A DNA stretch of 34,645 bases, taken from positions 1-34,645 of IMG/VR virus record IMGVR_UViG_3300010397_000072; one strand, 5' to 3'. The number at the start of each line of letters is the position of its first letter. Within the stretch, counting starts at the first letter, position 1. Below the pieces are notes generated by a model. That model searched no databases. It saw nothing but the letters and a program-made list of their open reading frames with translations, and was not told the origin of the DNA. Of the stretch, positions 24,227-30,396 are shown piece after piece. A program made the translations under genes and the position numbers. Origin of the DNA: a virus.

Positions 24227-24303
24227 CGGGCTGTAGCTCAGTGGTAGAGTAGTCATCTCAGGCATGAGTTGGAAGGACGCCGGTTCAACTCCGGCCAGCC
24301 CGA
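24227..24303 (+). tRNA. tRNA, probable Leu (anticodon CAG), unusual
   Basis: A cloverleaf can be drawn. The acceptor stem CGGGCTG (24227-24233) pairs perfectly with CAGCCCG (24296-24302), with discriminator A at 24303. The D stem is GCTC/GAGT (one G-U pair) with a seven-base loop. The anticodon arm is GTCAT/ATGAG (four of five pairs; G-G at the top) with loop CTCAGGC, giving CAG at 24259-24261. The T arm is GCCGG/CCGGC with loop TTCAACT. The variable region is 10 bases, shorter than usual for Leu, and the D loop is class-I-like, so the isotype is uncertain. CCA is not encoded. Confidence 0.75.
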
Positions 24304-24344
24304 TGCCAAGTGTGGTAATAACGCTACTAACAGAAAACTCATTT

Positions 24345-24467
24345 ATGAAAAAAGTTAAGCTACAATTACCGCACGAGAGAGATTATTTAGCCGAGTTCAG
24401 CCGTTTTGTTTTAACTCTTGGGTTTCTATTCCTTTGTTATATTGTTCTAAAAGCCTGTATTGGATAA
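24345..24467 (+). CDS. Small membrane protein, 40 aa
   Basis: A 40-residue product with a basic N-terminus (MKKVKLQLPHERDYLAEF) and one strong transmembrane segment (FVLTLGFLFLCYIVLKACIG). I chose ATG 24345; the frame runs upstream through the tRNA without a credible start. The binding site is weak. The gene converges on the regulator gene and overlaps its 3' end by 21 bases. It could be a late accessory of lysis or exclusion. Existence is plausible rather than certain. Confidence 0.5.
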   Translation: MKKVKLQLPHERDYLAEFSRFVLTLGFLFLCYIVLKACIG

Positions 24468-24785
24468 TTGTGTTGTGTCTAGTGCCATTGAGAATAGTGT
24501 TTTCTTATCCAATTTAAGCACGCTTGATAACCCAGCACACTCTGAAACTGTGACAGACTTAAGGGGTTGTCCGTTCTCAAGTGCCTGATATCTTCTTTCT
24601 GTTATCCCAGCATATTTAGAGACAGCATACTGAGATAGTTTTAGCGTCTTTCTTCTGTGGGTTAGAAACTCTCCAAATGCCCTATCTTGTCTGGCTTCGT
24701 TAGCGGATACCTCATCTAAGTATTGAAGTTGAAATCCAATCTTTTTACTGCGCTCTTTGATTGCCAATGATCTCAATTGAGTCAT
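24447..24785 (-). CDS. XRE-family helix-turn-helix regulator
   Basis: A 112-residue DNA-binding protein, last gene of the leftward chain. The helix-turn-helix is LTHRRKTLKLSQYAVSKYAG followed by ITERRYQALENGQP, the classic Cro/CI arrangement in which the second and third helices recognise DNA. About 35 N-terminal residues form a helical extension. I chose ATG 24785 because AAGGAG lies about ten bases upstream; an ATG at 24794 would leave one base of spacing. The gene starts inside rusA. It could repress the divergent control region near 32224-32280, which has a suitable inverted repeat, but that link is inference. Confidence 0.82.
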   Translation of the reverse strand: MTQLRSLAIKERSKKIGFQLQYLDEVSANEARQDRAFGEFLTHRRKTLKLSQYAVSKYAGITERRYQALENGQPLKSVTVSECAGLSSVLKLDKKTLFSMALDTTQLSNTGF

Positions 24786-25116
24786 GATCTGCATACTCCT
24801 TGCTTGTTGTGATTTGAACTATACTTGAATCGTCTTTATACATAATGCCATTAAGGGCATCAAGAACGGCCTTAAGGAAATTGTCCAGGTCTCCCTGGGA
24901 AGGGAAGCTCTTGGATGGATTCTTTGGCTTTTTGTGTTTAAAAATTACGGCAATAGACACAGCGCCGTCAATGGGCTTTATCCCTGCTTTTATGGCCTCA
25001 TGCCGTATTGTATTTTCAAATACCACCGTCTTGGTTGGGGTATAAGTCCCATATCTGCTTAATCTAGGTCTTCCCTTTGGAACTGGTTTAGTCATTATCT
25101 TAAGATATTGGGTCAT
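24745..25116 (-). CDS. rusA: RusA-type Holliday junction resolvase
   Basis: A 123-residue endonuclease that cuts four-way DNA junctions as a dimer. The RusA signature is clear: PVPKGRPRLSRYGTYTPTKT near the start and QGDLDNFLKAVLDALNG at 74-90, with Asp76, Asp78, Asn79, Lys82 and Asp86, then Asp95/Asp96 in MYKDDSSIV. The acidic residues bind magnesium. Length fits the family. In this phage it would resolve branched intermediates from replication and Rad52-type annealing before packaging. Its ATG overlaps the stop of the upstream gene (ATGA), and its 3' end overlaps the regulator gene by about 40 bases. Confidence 0.92.
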   Translation of the reverse strand: MTQYLKIMTKPVPKGRPRLSRYGTYTPTKTVVFENTIRHEAIKAGIKPIDGAVSIAVIFKHKKPKNPSKSFPSQGDLDNFLKAVLDALNGIMYKDDSSIVQITTSKEYADHDSIEIIGNQRAQ

Positions 25117-25547
25117 TTCTTAACCCTCTCCAACGCATCCCTGGCAATGCTTTCGTAATGGCCTACTTTTTCCTGCGCGTTAAATCCCGCTTTGCAATCC
25201 TCGCAACCCGATATTGCTTCCAGCGTAGATTTATACTCGTCTATCACCCGGCATAGATCTTGGGTTTGGAGCTTGAGCTTTTCGATCTCCCTGCTCTGCA
25301 CGCACTCCCTTCGCTGGCAATTCTCGCGGCAGGTGTGGATGCCGGAGGATTCGAGGTAGTTCGCACGTTGCTCTAGCGTCTCAATCATCCTGTACTCATC
25401 AGACAGCCTTAGTAAAAGTTGGTCGCGCTCTTTCTTTATCGCGGCGTTCTCGGATTTGAGTTGGGTTATCTCGGCGCTCAGTTCGCAAGCGGTACAAAGC
25501 TGCCCGGAAGGTTCTTCTCGACACAAATAACAATCTTCTCTGCTCAT
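25113..25547 (-). CDS. Cys-pair and coiled-coil protein, 144 aa (mosaic family member)
   Basis: Cys6, Cys9, Cys18 and Cys21 (CYLCREEPSGQLCTAC) form an N-terminal zinc-knuckle-like module. A long coiled coil follows (AEITQLKSENAAIKKERDQL; REIEKLKLQTQDLCRV) with extra cysteines at CRENCQRREC and GCEDC. Two DNA blocks are shared with the gene at 28185: 25227-25278 and 25441-25460. Here they are separated by 162 bases, exactly 54 codons; in the other gene they abut. The two genes are therefore insertion/deletion versions of one ancestor. Function unknown; the fold suggests an adaptor or DNA-associated protein. Confidence 0.78.
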   Translation of the reverse strand: MSREDCYLCREEPSGQLCTACELSAEITQLKSENAAIKKERDQLLLRLSDEYRMIETLEQRANYLESSGIHTCRENCQRRECVQSREIEKLKLQTQDLCRVIDEYKSTLEAISGCEDCKAGFNAQEKVGHYESIARDALERVKK

Positions 25548-25903
25548 TTTCCCCCTCCCGAAAGCACCTTACTAATCTCTTTCATCTCTTCAACTATTTG
25601 GTCGAATCGCGCTTGCAATGAATAAAGTTGTTCGCCCAAAGCCTCGGCCATATGTTTTGCCAATTTAACCCGCTTTAATTCTTCTTCGCGCCGGTCCCGC
25701 CCCTCCTCAAACTGAGTGGCGAATTTGCACACGTTCTCGTATTCCCACTTCAGATTGGCGTTCTCGGCTTTGAGTTTGGCAGTGTCGTTGTCGTATTTGT
25801 CCTTGGTACACCACATGCCAGTATAGCCAGATAGCGCGTAGAATCCATCAACTGGCGGGGTGTACTTTGGAGTTTCGTCGTACGGATTATTGTCGTTTGT
25901 CAT
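25544..25903 (-). CDS. Coiled-coil protein, 119 aa
   Basis: Unrecognised. The polar, Pro/Tyr-rich N-terminus (NPYDETPKYTPPVDGFYALS) is followed from about residue 40 by a long charged coiled coil (AKLKAENANLKWEYENVCKF; REEELKRVKLAKHMAEALG). The segment LKAENANLK resembles LKSENAA in the two mosaic genes at 25113 and 28185, and the DNA there matches in all but one of about 18 bases. Start and stop overlap the neighbours as ATGA. It is part of the early leftward chain; no function can be assigned. Confidence 0.74.
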   Translation of the reverse strand: MTNDNNPYDETPKYTPPVDGFYALSGYTGMWCTKDKYDNDTAKLKAENANLKWEYENVCKFATQFEEGRDRREEELKRVKLAKHMAEALGEQLYSLQARFDQIVEEMKEISKVLSGGGK

Positions 25904-26196
25904 CGCTTCACCCCTCCCGCCAGCGCCCTGATATCTCTGGCGAGATATTGGTAATCAATCGCCTCACAAACTTTCGCTGCGGCCTCCACCCCATTTAAAA
26001 ATCCAACGCGCTCGCCCTCGGCATAACGCGCTTTCAATGCCTCAGATATTTTACCAGCCAGATGATGCCTCATGTTCGCGTCAATGACTCGGTGAGAGTA
26101 ATCTGACTGCATAAGCCAATAGTTTTTCCAATCATCCACAATCTTCAGTGCCAACTCTGTCGCCTTTTCGTCCACCGTCTTCTCTTGCGCTGTCAT
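25900..26196 (-). CDS. Hypothetical helical protein, 98 aa
   Basis: An unrecognised, helix-rich protein (ATELALKIVDDWKNYWLM; RHHLAGKISEALKARYAEG; VEAAAKVCEAIDYQYLARDI). No membrane segment, signal or metal site is visible. It overlaps both neighbours by four bases. Proteins of this size and composition are common in early operons of environmental phages, with no assigned role. Confidence 0.72.
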   Translation of the reverse strand: MTAQEKTVDEKATELALKIVDDWKNYWLMQSDYSHRVIDANMRHHLAGKISEALKARYAEGERVGFLNGVEAAAKVCEAIDYQYLARDIRALAGGVKR

Positions 26197-26444
26197 GATT
26201 GCTCCTTGCCGCCGAGTGCTGCCTGAATTGCGTTCACTGCCGCCGAAATATGGGTTGATGATTCATAATGATTATCTAACGCATCCAGAGCAAGGCGGCA
26301 CGCGCTCTCCAGCTCCTTCACCCTCGCTTCCGATGCGGCGAGCTTGGCATTAAGGGCATCAATTTCCTTGCACGCTTCTAGCCAATCATCTGTGCGCATG
26401 TTGAGCATTTTCTCCCCCGTTTCATTCGCGTTGTTAGAGGTCAT
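26193..26444 (-). CDS. Small coiled-coil protein, 83 aa
   Basis: An 83-residue helical protein. AGGAG lies just upstream of the ATG at 26444. The core ACKEIDALNAKLAASEARVK continues as ELESACRLALDALDNHYES, a coiled-coil pattern followed by a short helix. It overlaps its upstream neighbour by 11 bases and its downstream one by four. Function unknown. Confidence 0.72.
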   Translation of the reverse strand: MTSNNANETGEKMLNMRTDDWLEACKEIDALNAKLAASEARVKELESACRLALDALDNHYESSTHISAAVNAIQAALGGKEQS

Positions 26445-26706
26445 GGGAATCTCCTATCGCCTTGTGACAAACGGTGCAAACGTATGCTCCAGTAAATCCA
26501 ACGATCAGCTTTGTCCCTTCCATTCTCGTTGTATCGCTTCCATTAAGCTTGAATGTTTCAACAGGCTGAACTTTGTCACAGTTCGCACAATATCTTGGTC
26601 CATACAGCTTCTCGTTAACTTCGCGTAGAATCTTTGCCTCAGCATCCCTCGCCTTTTCGATGTCCTTTTCTAATTCGTGTGGTGGCATAAACAAGTACTT
26701 ATTCAC
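26434..26706 (-). CDS. Zinc-ribbon-like protein, 90 aa
   Basis: I chose the GTG at 26706, about six bases after GAAGGGGGG, which overlaps the end of the upstream gene by eight bases; ATG 26688 is an alternative. An N-terminal charged helix (PPHELEKDIEKARDAEAKI) leads to a four-cysteine site: Cys40 and Cys43 (YCANCDK), Cys77 and Cys80 (YVCTVCHK). The spacing fits a zinc ribbon of about 40 residues. The binding site lies in a 19-base repeat that also occurs before the gene at 27418. Confidence 0.74.
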   Translation of the reverse strand: MNKYLFMPPHELEKDIEKARDAEAKILREVNEKLYGPRYCANCDKVQPVETFKLNGSDTTRMEGTKLIVGFTGAYVCTVCHKAIGDSHDL

Positions 26707-27040
26707 CCGAACCCCCCTTCGTGGCGCTATGGGCTTTTCGTGCGTCTTCCAAATATGCTTTGGCAGATTTATATTCCTCCTTTGTTGGAACGCATCGGTT
26801 CTCTTCGCAGTGTCCAATATCGTCAACCATTGTTTCCATTCCTTCGATCGCCTCTTTCAGCGCCTCTCGAAGCTCCCGCACCTCGGCATCACGCGAAGAG
26901 TAACCGGCTTTAAATCCACCATAAACTGCAGTATCAATATTGGTCCAAATAACTGACCGTAATTTTACAGGGGGTCTTTCAAGACTTACGCCTGGACCGC
27001 GCTCCACAAATTCTATCGCCAACTCATCAAGGTTTTTCAT
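26699..27040 (-). CDS. Hypothetical protein, 113 aa
   Basis: I chose the ATG at 27040 because it overlaps the stop of the 42-residue gene upstream (ATGA); in-frame starts further upstream would lie inside that gene. Helical protein with a patch AEVRELREALKEAIEGMETM and C-terminal AYLEDARKAHSATKGGS. The ending ATKGGS recurs in the gene at 27728, with an identical 19-base DNA stretch, showing exchange of gene ends. Cysteines (HCEENRCV) could bind metal. Function unknown. Confidence 0.72.
   Translation of the reverse strand: MKNLDELAIEFVERGPGVSLERPPVKLRSVIWTNIDTAVYGGFKAGYSSRDAEVRELREALKEAIEGMETMVDDIGHCEENRCVPTKEEYKSAKAYLEDARKAHSATKGGSGE
26709..26727. repeat. 19-base repeat carrying a gene end and the next gene's binding site, copy 1
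   Basis: This 19-base stretch is identical to 27747-27765. On the minus strand it encodes the C-terminal ATKGG of one gene and at the same time supplies GAAGGGGGG, the ribosome binding site of the following gene. The two copies are about 1 kb apart and lie between unrelated gene pairs. Confidence 0.85.
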
Positions 27041-27165
27041 ATTACCCACTTCCGAATCTCTCCGCATTGCGTGCATTTCCAACAAAGATTGTTCCAGTCG
27101 TATTCCCACTCATGCCCATAGACAAAACAAAGAACGCTCCACATGTATTCAACTAGTGTTTTCAT
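27037..27165 (-). CDS. Zinc-binding microprotein, 42 aa
   Basis: A 42-residue gene fitting the chain exactly: its ATG (27165) overlaps the stop of the upstream gene, its TGA overlaps the ATG at 27040, and GGGAGGGACGGG precedes it. The product starts MKTLVEYMWSVLCFVYGHEW; the core WNNLCWKCTQCGEIRKW has Cys28, Cys31 and Cys34 plus His18, a knuckle-type site. Tryptophan-rich. Function unknown; a small DNA- or protein-binding factor is possible. Confidence 0.75.
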   Translation of the reverse strand: MKTLVEYMWSVLCFVYGHEWEYDWNNLCWKCTQCGEIRKWVI

Positions 27166-27470
27166 TCCCGTCCCTCCCCGTGGGCTTTGCGAAGATCCTC
27201 AATCCGTTTTCTAACCTCAACCAAGCCAACAATCTGGCCGTCGAGCATACCCATTTCGTCCCATGCCGCCAGCAGTGCTGCGACACTAGGCCCCAGGTCC
27301 ACCCGCTCGCGCTTCTTTCGCAAAGTACGTGATGCGGCGAGTTCGTTTTTAGTCATAGAGGTGGAATAATCGCCTCCATCAAAATAAACAAGCGTGTCAC
27401 CGTTTGTATCTTCTCCGTTAATAATCCCTCGGAAGCTTCTCCTGCTCCCCGGCTTGTACGCGTGGGTCAT
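27162..27470 (-). CDS. Hypothetical protein, 102 aa
   Basis: An unrecognised protein. The first half is basic then beta-like (KPGSRRSFRGIINGEDTNG; TLVYFDGGDYSTSM); the second half is helical and charged (VAALLAAWDEMGMLDGQIVG; LVEVRKRIEDLRKAHGEG). It starts at ATG 27470 with AAGGA about 11 bases upstream, inside the end of its upstream neighbour (53 bases of overlap, the largest in the chain). The next in-frame ATG would remove the beta-like part. Function unknown. Confidence 0.7.
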   Translation of the reverse strand: MTHAYKPGSRRSFRGIINGEDTNGDTLVYFDGGDYSTSMTKNELAASRTLRKKRERVDLGPSVAALLAAWDEMGMLDGQIVGLVEVRKRIEDLRKAHGEGRE

Positions 27471-27744
27471 TGGTCTGCCATCCTTTTCTTTCCGCTTCGC
27501 AGGGCTTGATTAATCTTCTTGGAAAGCTCTTTGAAGTCTTGGTGTGTAAATCCGAGATAGGTCCATTGATCTTCCGAATTAATGTCGGTTCGCATCCGCG
27601 AGTAAAATTAAGTGAGGCTTCTCGGCTTGGGAAATAAGCAAGGACATCTCTCCCCGCAAATCCGGAACTTTCCGGGCCTTGATACACGACCCAAACAAGC
27701 TTGGTGCCTCGCTCTGTAAATATCTGTTCACTTCTGGCTTTCAT
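27418..27744 (-). CDS. Hypothetical protein, 108 aa
   Basis: Starts at ATG 27744 with GAAGGGGGG upstream, supplied by the second copy of the 19-base repeat. The first half is beta-like (TKLVWVVYQGPESSGFAG; RDVLAYFPSREASLNFTRG); the second half is basic (HTKTSKSFPRRLIKPCEAE) and ends in a polar tail. It overlaps its upstream neighbour by 17 bases. No family is recognised. Confidence 0.7.
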   Translation of the reverse strand: MKARSEQIFTERGTKLVWVVYQGPESSGFAGRDVLAYFPSREASLNFTRGCEPTLIRKINGPISDLHTKTSKSFPRRLIKPCEAERKGWQTNDPRVQAGEQEKLPRDY

Positions 27745-28036
27745 CAGAACCCCCCTTCGTGGCGCGAATGGCCTCAAGAGCTTTCCGTGCTCGTTTGCCG
27801 CCTCGGTCCATATAGGGTCCGTCATCGTCCTCAAGAATATCAACGTCATCCTCAGTGATTACGTCGTAGACATCCCCCTCTCGGTCGTCCTCACCATTAA
27901 AACAAACCCAACGATCTTCCCAGTTAGATTTGTTAGCATAAAACTCAAGCGCCTCCTCCGCAATCTTCAGCCTCCCCCTCATCTCCAGGTTCTCGGCGTC
28001 TGAAAGAGTGTCTCCTGGTCTGAATTTGATGATCAT
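27728..28036 (-). CDS. Acidic hypothetical protein, 102 aa
   Basis: I chose ATG 28036, which overlaps the stop of the 51-residue membrane-protein gene; the longer frame upstream runs through that gene. The protein is acidic in the middle (FNGEDDREGDVYDVITEDDV; DILEDDDGPYMDRGGKR) after a helix (GRLKIAEEALEFYANKSNWE). Its end, ARKALEAIRATKGGS, parallels the end of the gene at 26699. Strongly acidic phage early proteins sometimes mimic DNA to block host factors; here that is only a possibility. Confidence 0.72.
   Translation of the reverse strand: MIIKFRPGDTLSDAENLEMRGRLKIAEEALEFYANKSNWEDRWVCFNGEDDREGDVYDVITEDDVDILEDDDGPYMDRGGKRARKALEAIRATKGGSDESQK
27747..27765. repeat. 19-base repeat, copy 2
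   Basis: Identical to 26709-26727. It encodes the ATKGG end of the 102-residue acidic protein and supplies GAAGGGGGG for the gene starting at 27744. Confidence 0.85.
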
Positions 28037-28188
28037 TTGATCCCCAACACGGTGTTTATCGCCCACATCACGGCAATAAGACCAAGCATGGTTAGGATGA
28101 AATAGCCTAACCAAGGCTCCTGAAAAGATAGAAATACATAAAAGCCTATAGTCGCCAACACAATAACCCAAGCAATAACCTTTTTCAT
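28033..28188 (-). CDS. Small membrane protein with two transmembrane segments, 51 aa
   Basis: A 51-residue gene whose start and stop both overlap neighbours as ATGA. The product has two hydrophobic segments, VIAWVIVLATIGFYVFL and LGYFILTMLGLIAVMWAI, joined by a short turn (SFQEPW): a helical hairpin in the inner membrane. It lies in the early chain rather than the lysis cassette, so interference with host membrane functions or superinfection exclusion is more likely than lysis. No family is recognised. Confidence 0.75.
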   Translation of the reverse strand: MKKVIAWVIVLATIGFYVFLSFQEPWLGYFILTMLGLIAVMWAINTVLGIK

Positions 28189-28559
28189 TTGAACTTCTCC
28201 AGTGTCTCGTGTGCAATATTCGCCATACGCAAAGCATTATCGGGCACAAAGCAATTGTCCTCGCGCATAAAATGGATCTTCTCAAGACCCCCTCTCAGTC
28301 CCTGCGCCCGCTGCTCGGACAGGCATAGCGCCGCGTGAATCTTGTCTCGCTCCTCCCTGGCTTTGTCCAGGTCGTGGATTGCGCGGTTACGTTCAGATTT
28401 ATACTCGTCTCGCTCCAGGCATAGATCTTGGGTTTGGAGCTTGAGCGCGGCGTTCTCGGATTTGAGCTTGTCGATCTGATTACACACCGAGCACGGGACA
28501 TCTGCCCTATGCATTAGATCGTGTAAGTCGCAATAATCGTATTCTGGTTGTTCGGTCAT
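28185..28559 (-). CDS. Cys and coiled-coil protein, 124 aa (mosaic family member)
   Basis: The N-terminus has Cys10, His13, Cys23 and Cys26 (YCDLHDL; CSVCNQ), then a coiled coil starting KLKSENAALKLQTQDLCLER. DNA at 28395-28446 matches 25227-25278 except for seven central bases, and 28447-28466 is identical to 25441-25460. Compared with the 25113 gene, this one lacks exactly 162 bases between the blocks. The rest differs. Overlaps both neighbours by four bases. Function unknown. Confidence 0.77.
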   Translation of the reverse strand: MTEQPEYDYCDLHDLMHRADVPCSVCNQIDKLKSENAALKLQTQDLCLERDEYKSERNRAIHDLDKAREERDKIHAALCLSEQRAQGLRGGLEKIHFMREDNCFVPDNALRMANIAHETLEKFK

Positions 28560-28993
28560 TTTGATCCCCCAGAATATCCGAGTAGCGGCGGCATTCTTCC
28601 GCTCTGGTAGGCTGTCCCGATTTGTGGGATCATCACGCTCCCCACGGTTTCACCGCTCGGCAAGACGATGTGAGCTAGGAACTCCTGTTCAAGCGTCGTA
28701 ATCCCGGATTCAACGCATTCAAGCTTTGCCTTGATCGCCAGGACCAGACAGCGCCAGCTGGTGCGGCAGAGCTGCTCATAGGTCTTGATCGATGCGCCGG
28801 TCGCCTGTTTGCTCGGCGGCTGTGGAAGTGGGAGAACAAACTTTATCCTGCGGCTCGCCATTTCAAACATTACGATTGCCTGATTGCCCTGCTCACCGTA
28901 GGCGAAGCCGCTCGCACCGTACTTGCCCAGGATCTTCCTGATTTCGCCCTGTGACCGATCAATCGGAACCGAGCTTTTCTCTGCGTAACTCAT
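28556..28993 (-). CDS. Conserved phage protein of unknown function, 145 aa
   Basis: I chose ATG 28993, preceded by GGAGG, overlapping the stop of the 41-residue gene; a longer frame starting at 29158 would cross that gene. The pattern of a SSVPIDRSQGEIRKILGKYG start, RIKFVLPLP, LVLAIKAKLECVESGITTLE and EFLAHIVLPSGETVG is one I remember from many environmental phages, always without a function. It appears alpha/beta, soluble and without a catalytic signature. Its place in the recombination/early block suggests nucleic-acid metabolism. Confidence 0.8.
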   Translation of the reverse strand: MSYAEKSSVPIDRSQGEIRKILGKYGASGFAYGEQGNQAIVMFEMASRRIKFVLPLPQPPSKQATGASIKTYEQLCRTSWRCLVLAIKAKLECVESGITTLEQEFLAHIVLPSGETVGSVMIPQIGTAYQSGRMPPLLGYSGGSK

Positions 28994-29115
28994 AATCCTC
29001 CAGCCTTTCTTAATTTGTTCGGCACCGGCACCAACAGCATCCCCATCCTCTTGCTCGCTTTCTCTTCGTCGGTTAGCTTGTCCCATTCTTTGATTTGTCC
29101 GGTATCGCTGTTCAT
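28990..29115 (-). CDS. Microprotein, 41 aa, containing a repeated peptide module
   Basis: A 41-residue gene with GGAGAG upstream of ATG 29115 and an ATGA overlap with the next gene. The polar start (DTGQIKEWDKLTDEEKA) runs into SKRMGMLLVPVPNKLRKAGG. That second half matches the 18-residue microprotein at 31105 (SKRMGM-x-LVP-x-P-x-K), with 19 identical bases (29038-29056 and 31141-31159). Both sit directly before an ATGA-coupled gene. No family or fold is recognised. Confidence 0.72.
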   Translation of the reverse strand: MNSDTGQIKEWDKLTDEEKASKRMGMLLVPVPNKLRKAGGL

Positions 29116-29199
29116 ATTCTCTCCGTTTCGTTAAAAGTTGGGTGGAGGTCCTCGCCATTCGGGGTTTCGCCTCCCCCGTCCCATTGATGTTGGGACAAC

Positions 29200-29397
29200 C
29201 TATTTGAACAATACAGCTCTTACGGCGCAGTCCTTGGCCTCAAGAAGTTTCCGAAGCGCAACTGTGCGTTCTGGGTTCCTTGGAAGCTCCGCGATTATCT
29301 TTACTGCCAAGTCTCCAAACGGCTTGCTAATCACCTGCAAATGCGGAGGCAAATGCCCATACTCAAAAAACTGTTCCAAATATTCTTTCTCTCCCAT
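29200..29397 (-). CDS. Conserved small phage protein, 65 aa
   Basis: A 65-residue protein with the string YLEQFFEYGHLPPHLQVISK, then PFGDLAVKIIAELPRNPERT and VALRKLLEAKDCAVRA. I recognise this as a widespread phage protein with no assigned function, often near replication or early genes. It should be three helices. The ATG at 29397 follows an AGAGAG-type site. The 84 bases downstream (29116-29199) hold no convincing gene; a 17-codon frame there lacks a binding site. Confidence 0.82.
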   Translation of the reverse strand: MGEKEYLEQFFEYGHLPPHLQVISKPFGDLAVKIIAELPRNPERTVALRKLLEAKDCAVRAVLFK

Positions 29398-29449
29398 ATC
29401 TCTCTTTCCTTCTTTCTGATCCCTTCGGATCGGTTATGCCCGGGGGCGG

Positions 29450-30337
29450 TTAAACTTTCTCCTTCACGGCGACCTTGATGCCGGTGATTTCGTGAAATAT
29501 TTCTGCATTGAAAAACGGTAGATTCTGGAAATCATTCTTCACTTGCTCGCTCGCATTGCCCCAATACTTTTGCCACGCTGCTTTGTACTCAAGCTTCTTG
29601 AGATAGCCGCCGGTGGTTTCTGCCTTTGGGTGCTTCTCTTTTTCTTCTGCTGTCATCTCTGAGAAATAGACCCATTCGGTCGTATCTGGTCCGCGTCCAA
29701 GCACCGCTTGAATCCGTGGATCACTCCACGGCACTTTGGAATAGCGGTTGAACAGCCGGACGTTCGGGGTATTGGTGCAGAATAGGCCCGAGTTACTGTC
29801 GCCCGAGTTCCAGTGGCCCGAGTTCCAGTGGCCCGAGTTCCTGTGGCCCGAGTTACTGTGGCCCGAGTTACTGTGGCCCGAGTTCCAGTGGCCCGAGTTC
29901 CAGTGGCCCGAGTTCCTGTGGCCCGAGTTACTGTGGCCCGAGTTACTGTGGCCCGAGTTCCTGTGGCCCGAGTTCCAGTGGCCCGAGTTCCTGTGGCCCG
30001 AGTTCCAGTGGCCCGAGTTACTGTCGCCGGAATTGCCCCTGCCGGTGTTCACGGCGTCTAAGACTTCGTGCCAAGTAAGCTCGCGGAGAATCGTGAGACA
30101 CGAAGTAACGTTCTTATCTTCGCCCTTTTTCGTGTCTTTGACTGGGGATTCCACGGCGCAAACCCTGTTCGTGGGGTCAAAGTTGTAGTAATTGAAAATA
30201 TCTTGGGCTTTCTCGCAGTAGTGGAACCCAGACTCACACATTGAGATCGGTCCCTTGTGCTCGTAGGTCTTTCCGACCTCGAACTGGAATCCTCGGCATT
30301 TCATGTCCTTGTCAAAACACTTAAACCCCTTGATCAT
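29450..30337 (-). CDS. Pentapeptide-repeat protein with DUF7666-like N-terminus
   Basis: A 295-residue protein. I chose ATG 30337 because AAGGAG lies five bases upstream; ATG 30361 has no site. Residues 1-60 (MIKGFKCFDKDMKCRGFQF; MCESGFHYCEKAQDIFNYY) match what I know as the DUF7666-type head. The middle is a run of pentapeptides, NSGH followed by Trp, Arg or Ser, 14 in a row, flanked by NSGDS on both sides: a candidate quadrilateral beta-helix rod. The C-terminal 100 residues start LFCTNTPNVRLFN and are soluble and mixed. Some pentapeptide-repeat proteins mimic DNA; here the basic and aromatic fifth positions give a different surface. Role unknown. Confidence 0.82.
   Translation of the reverse strand: MIKGFKCFDKDMKCRGFQFEVGKTYEHKGPISMCESGFHYCEKAQDIFNYYNFDPTNRVCAVESPVKDTKKGEDKNVTSCLTILRELTWHEVLDAVNTGRGNSGDSNSGHWNSGHRNSGHWNSGHRNSGHSNSGHSNSGHRNSGHWNSGHWNSGHSNSGHSNSGHRNSGHWNSGHWNSGDSNSGLFCTNTPNVRLFNRYSKVPWSDPRIQAVLGRGPDTTEWVYFSEMTAEEKEKHPKAETTGGYLKKLEYKAAWQKYWGNASEQVKNDFQNLPFFNAEIFHEITGIKVAVKEKV
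29786..30025. repeat. Tandem 15-base repeat array, 16 units
   Basis: Sixteen consecutive 15-base units, GCCCGAGTT plus a six-base end with few variants (CCAGTG, CCTGTG, ACTGTG, ACTGTC), with no other change. The third-position codons are invariant, so the array has been copied recently at DNA level. A 75-base higher-order unit (S-S-R-W-W as the fifth residues) occurs twice in a row. The array encodes the pentapeptide rod of the gene on the minus strand. Confidence 0.95.
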
Positions 30338-30396
30338 TTTTACTCCTTCGTTATTGTTCATAAACAGATTCCCAAGTGTCCAAAATTGTACTCATA

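Noticed and set aside
24227-24303. tRNA as part of an attachment site
   Set aside because: tRNA 3' ends often serve as attachment sites, but no integrase is present in a complete genome and the gene has a full 5' half.
28556-29158. Longer 200-residue version of the conserved protein starting at 29158
   Set aside because: It would run through the 41-residue gene at 28990-29115, whose start site and ATGA overlap are better; the family normally begins near the SSVP segment.
29116-29166. A 17-codon Arg-rich frame on the minus strand
   Set aside because: No ribosome binding site, no overlap with a neighbour, and too short to support.
29418-29431. Five-pair hairpin GATCC/GGATC as a terminator after the pentapeptide gene
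   Set aside because: Short stem, no T-run, and it lies immediately before the binding site of the next gene; too weak to call.
29786-30025. CRISPR array
   Set aside because: Regular repeats at first sight, but units are 15 bases with no spacers, and they encode pentapeptides in one open frame.
29748-30188. Plus-strand open frames through the repeat array
   Set aside because: Produced by the periodic sequence; no binding site, and they mirror the pentapeptide gene on the other strand.
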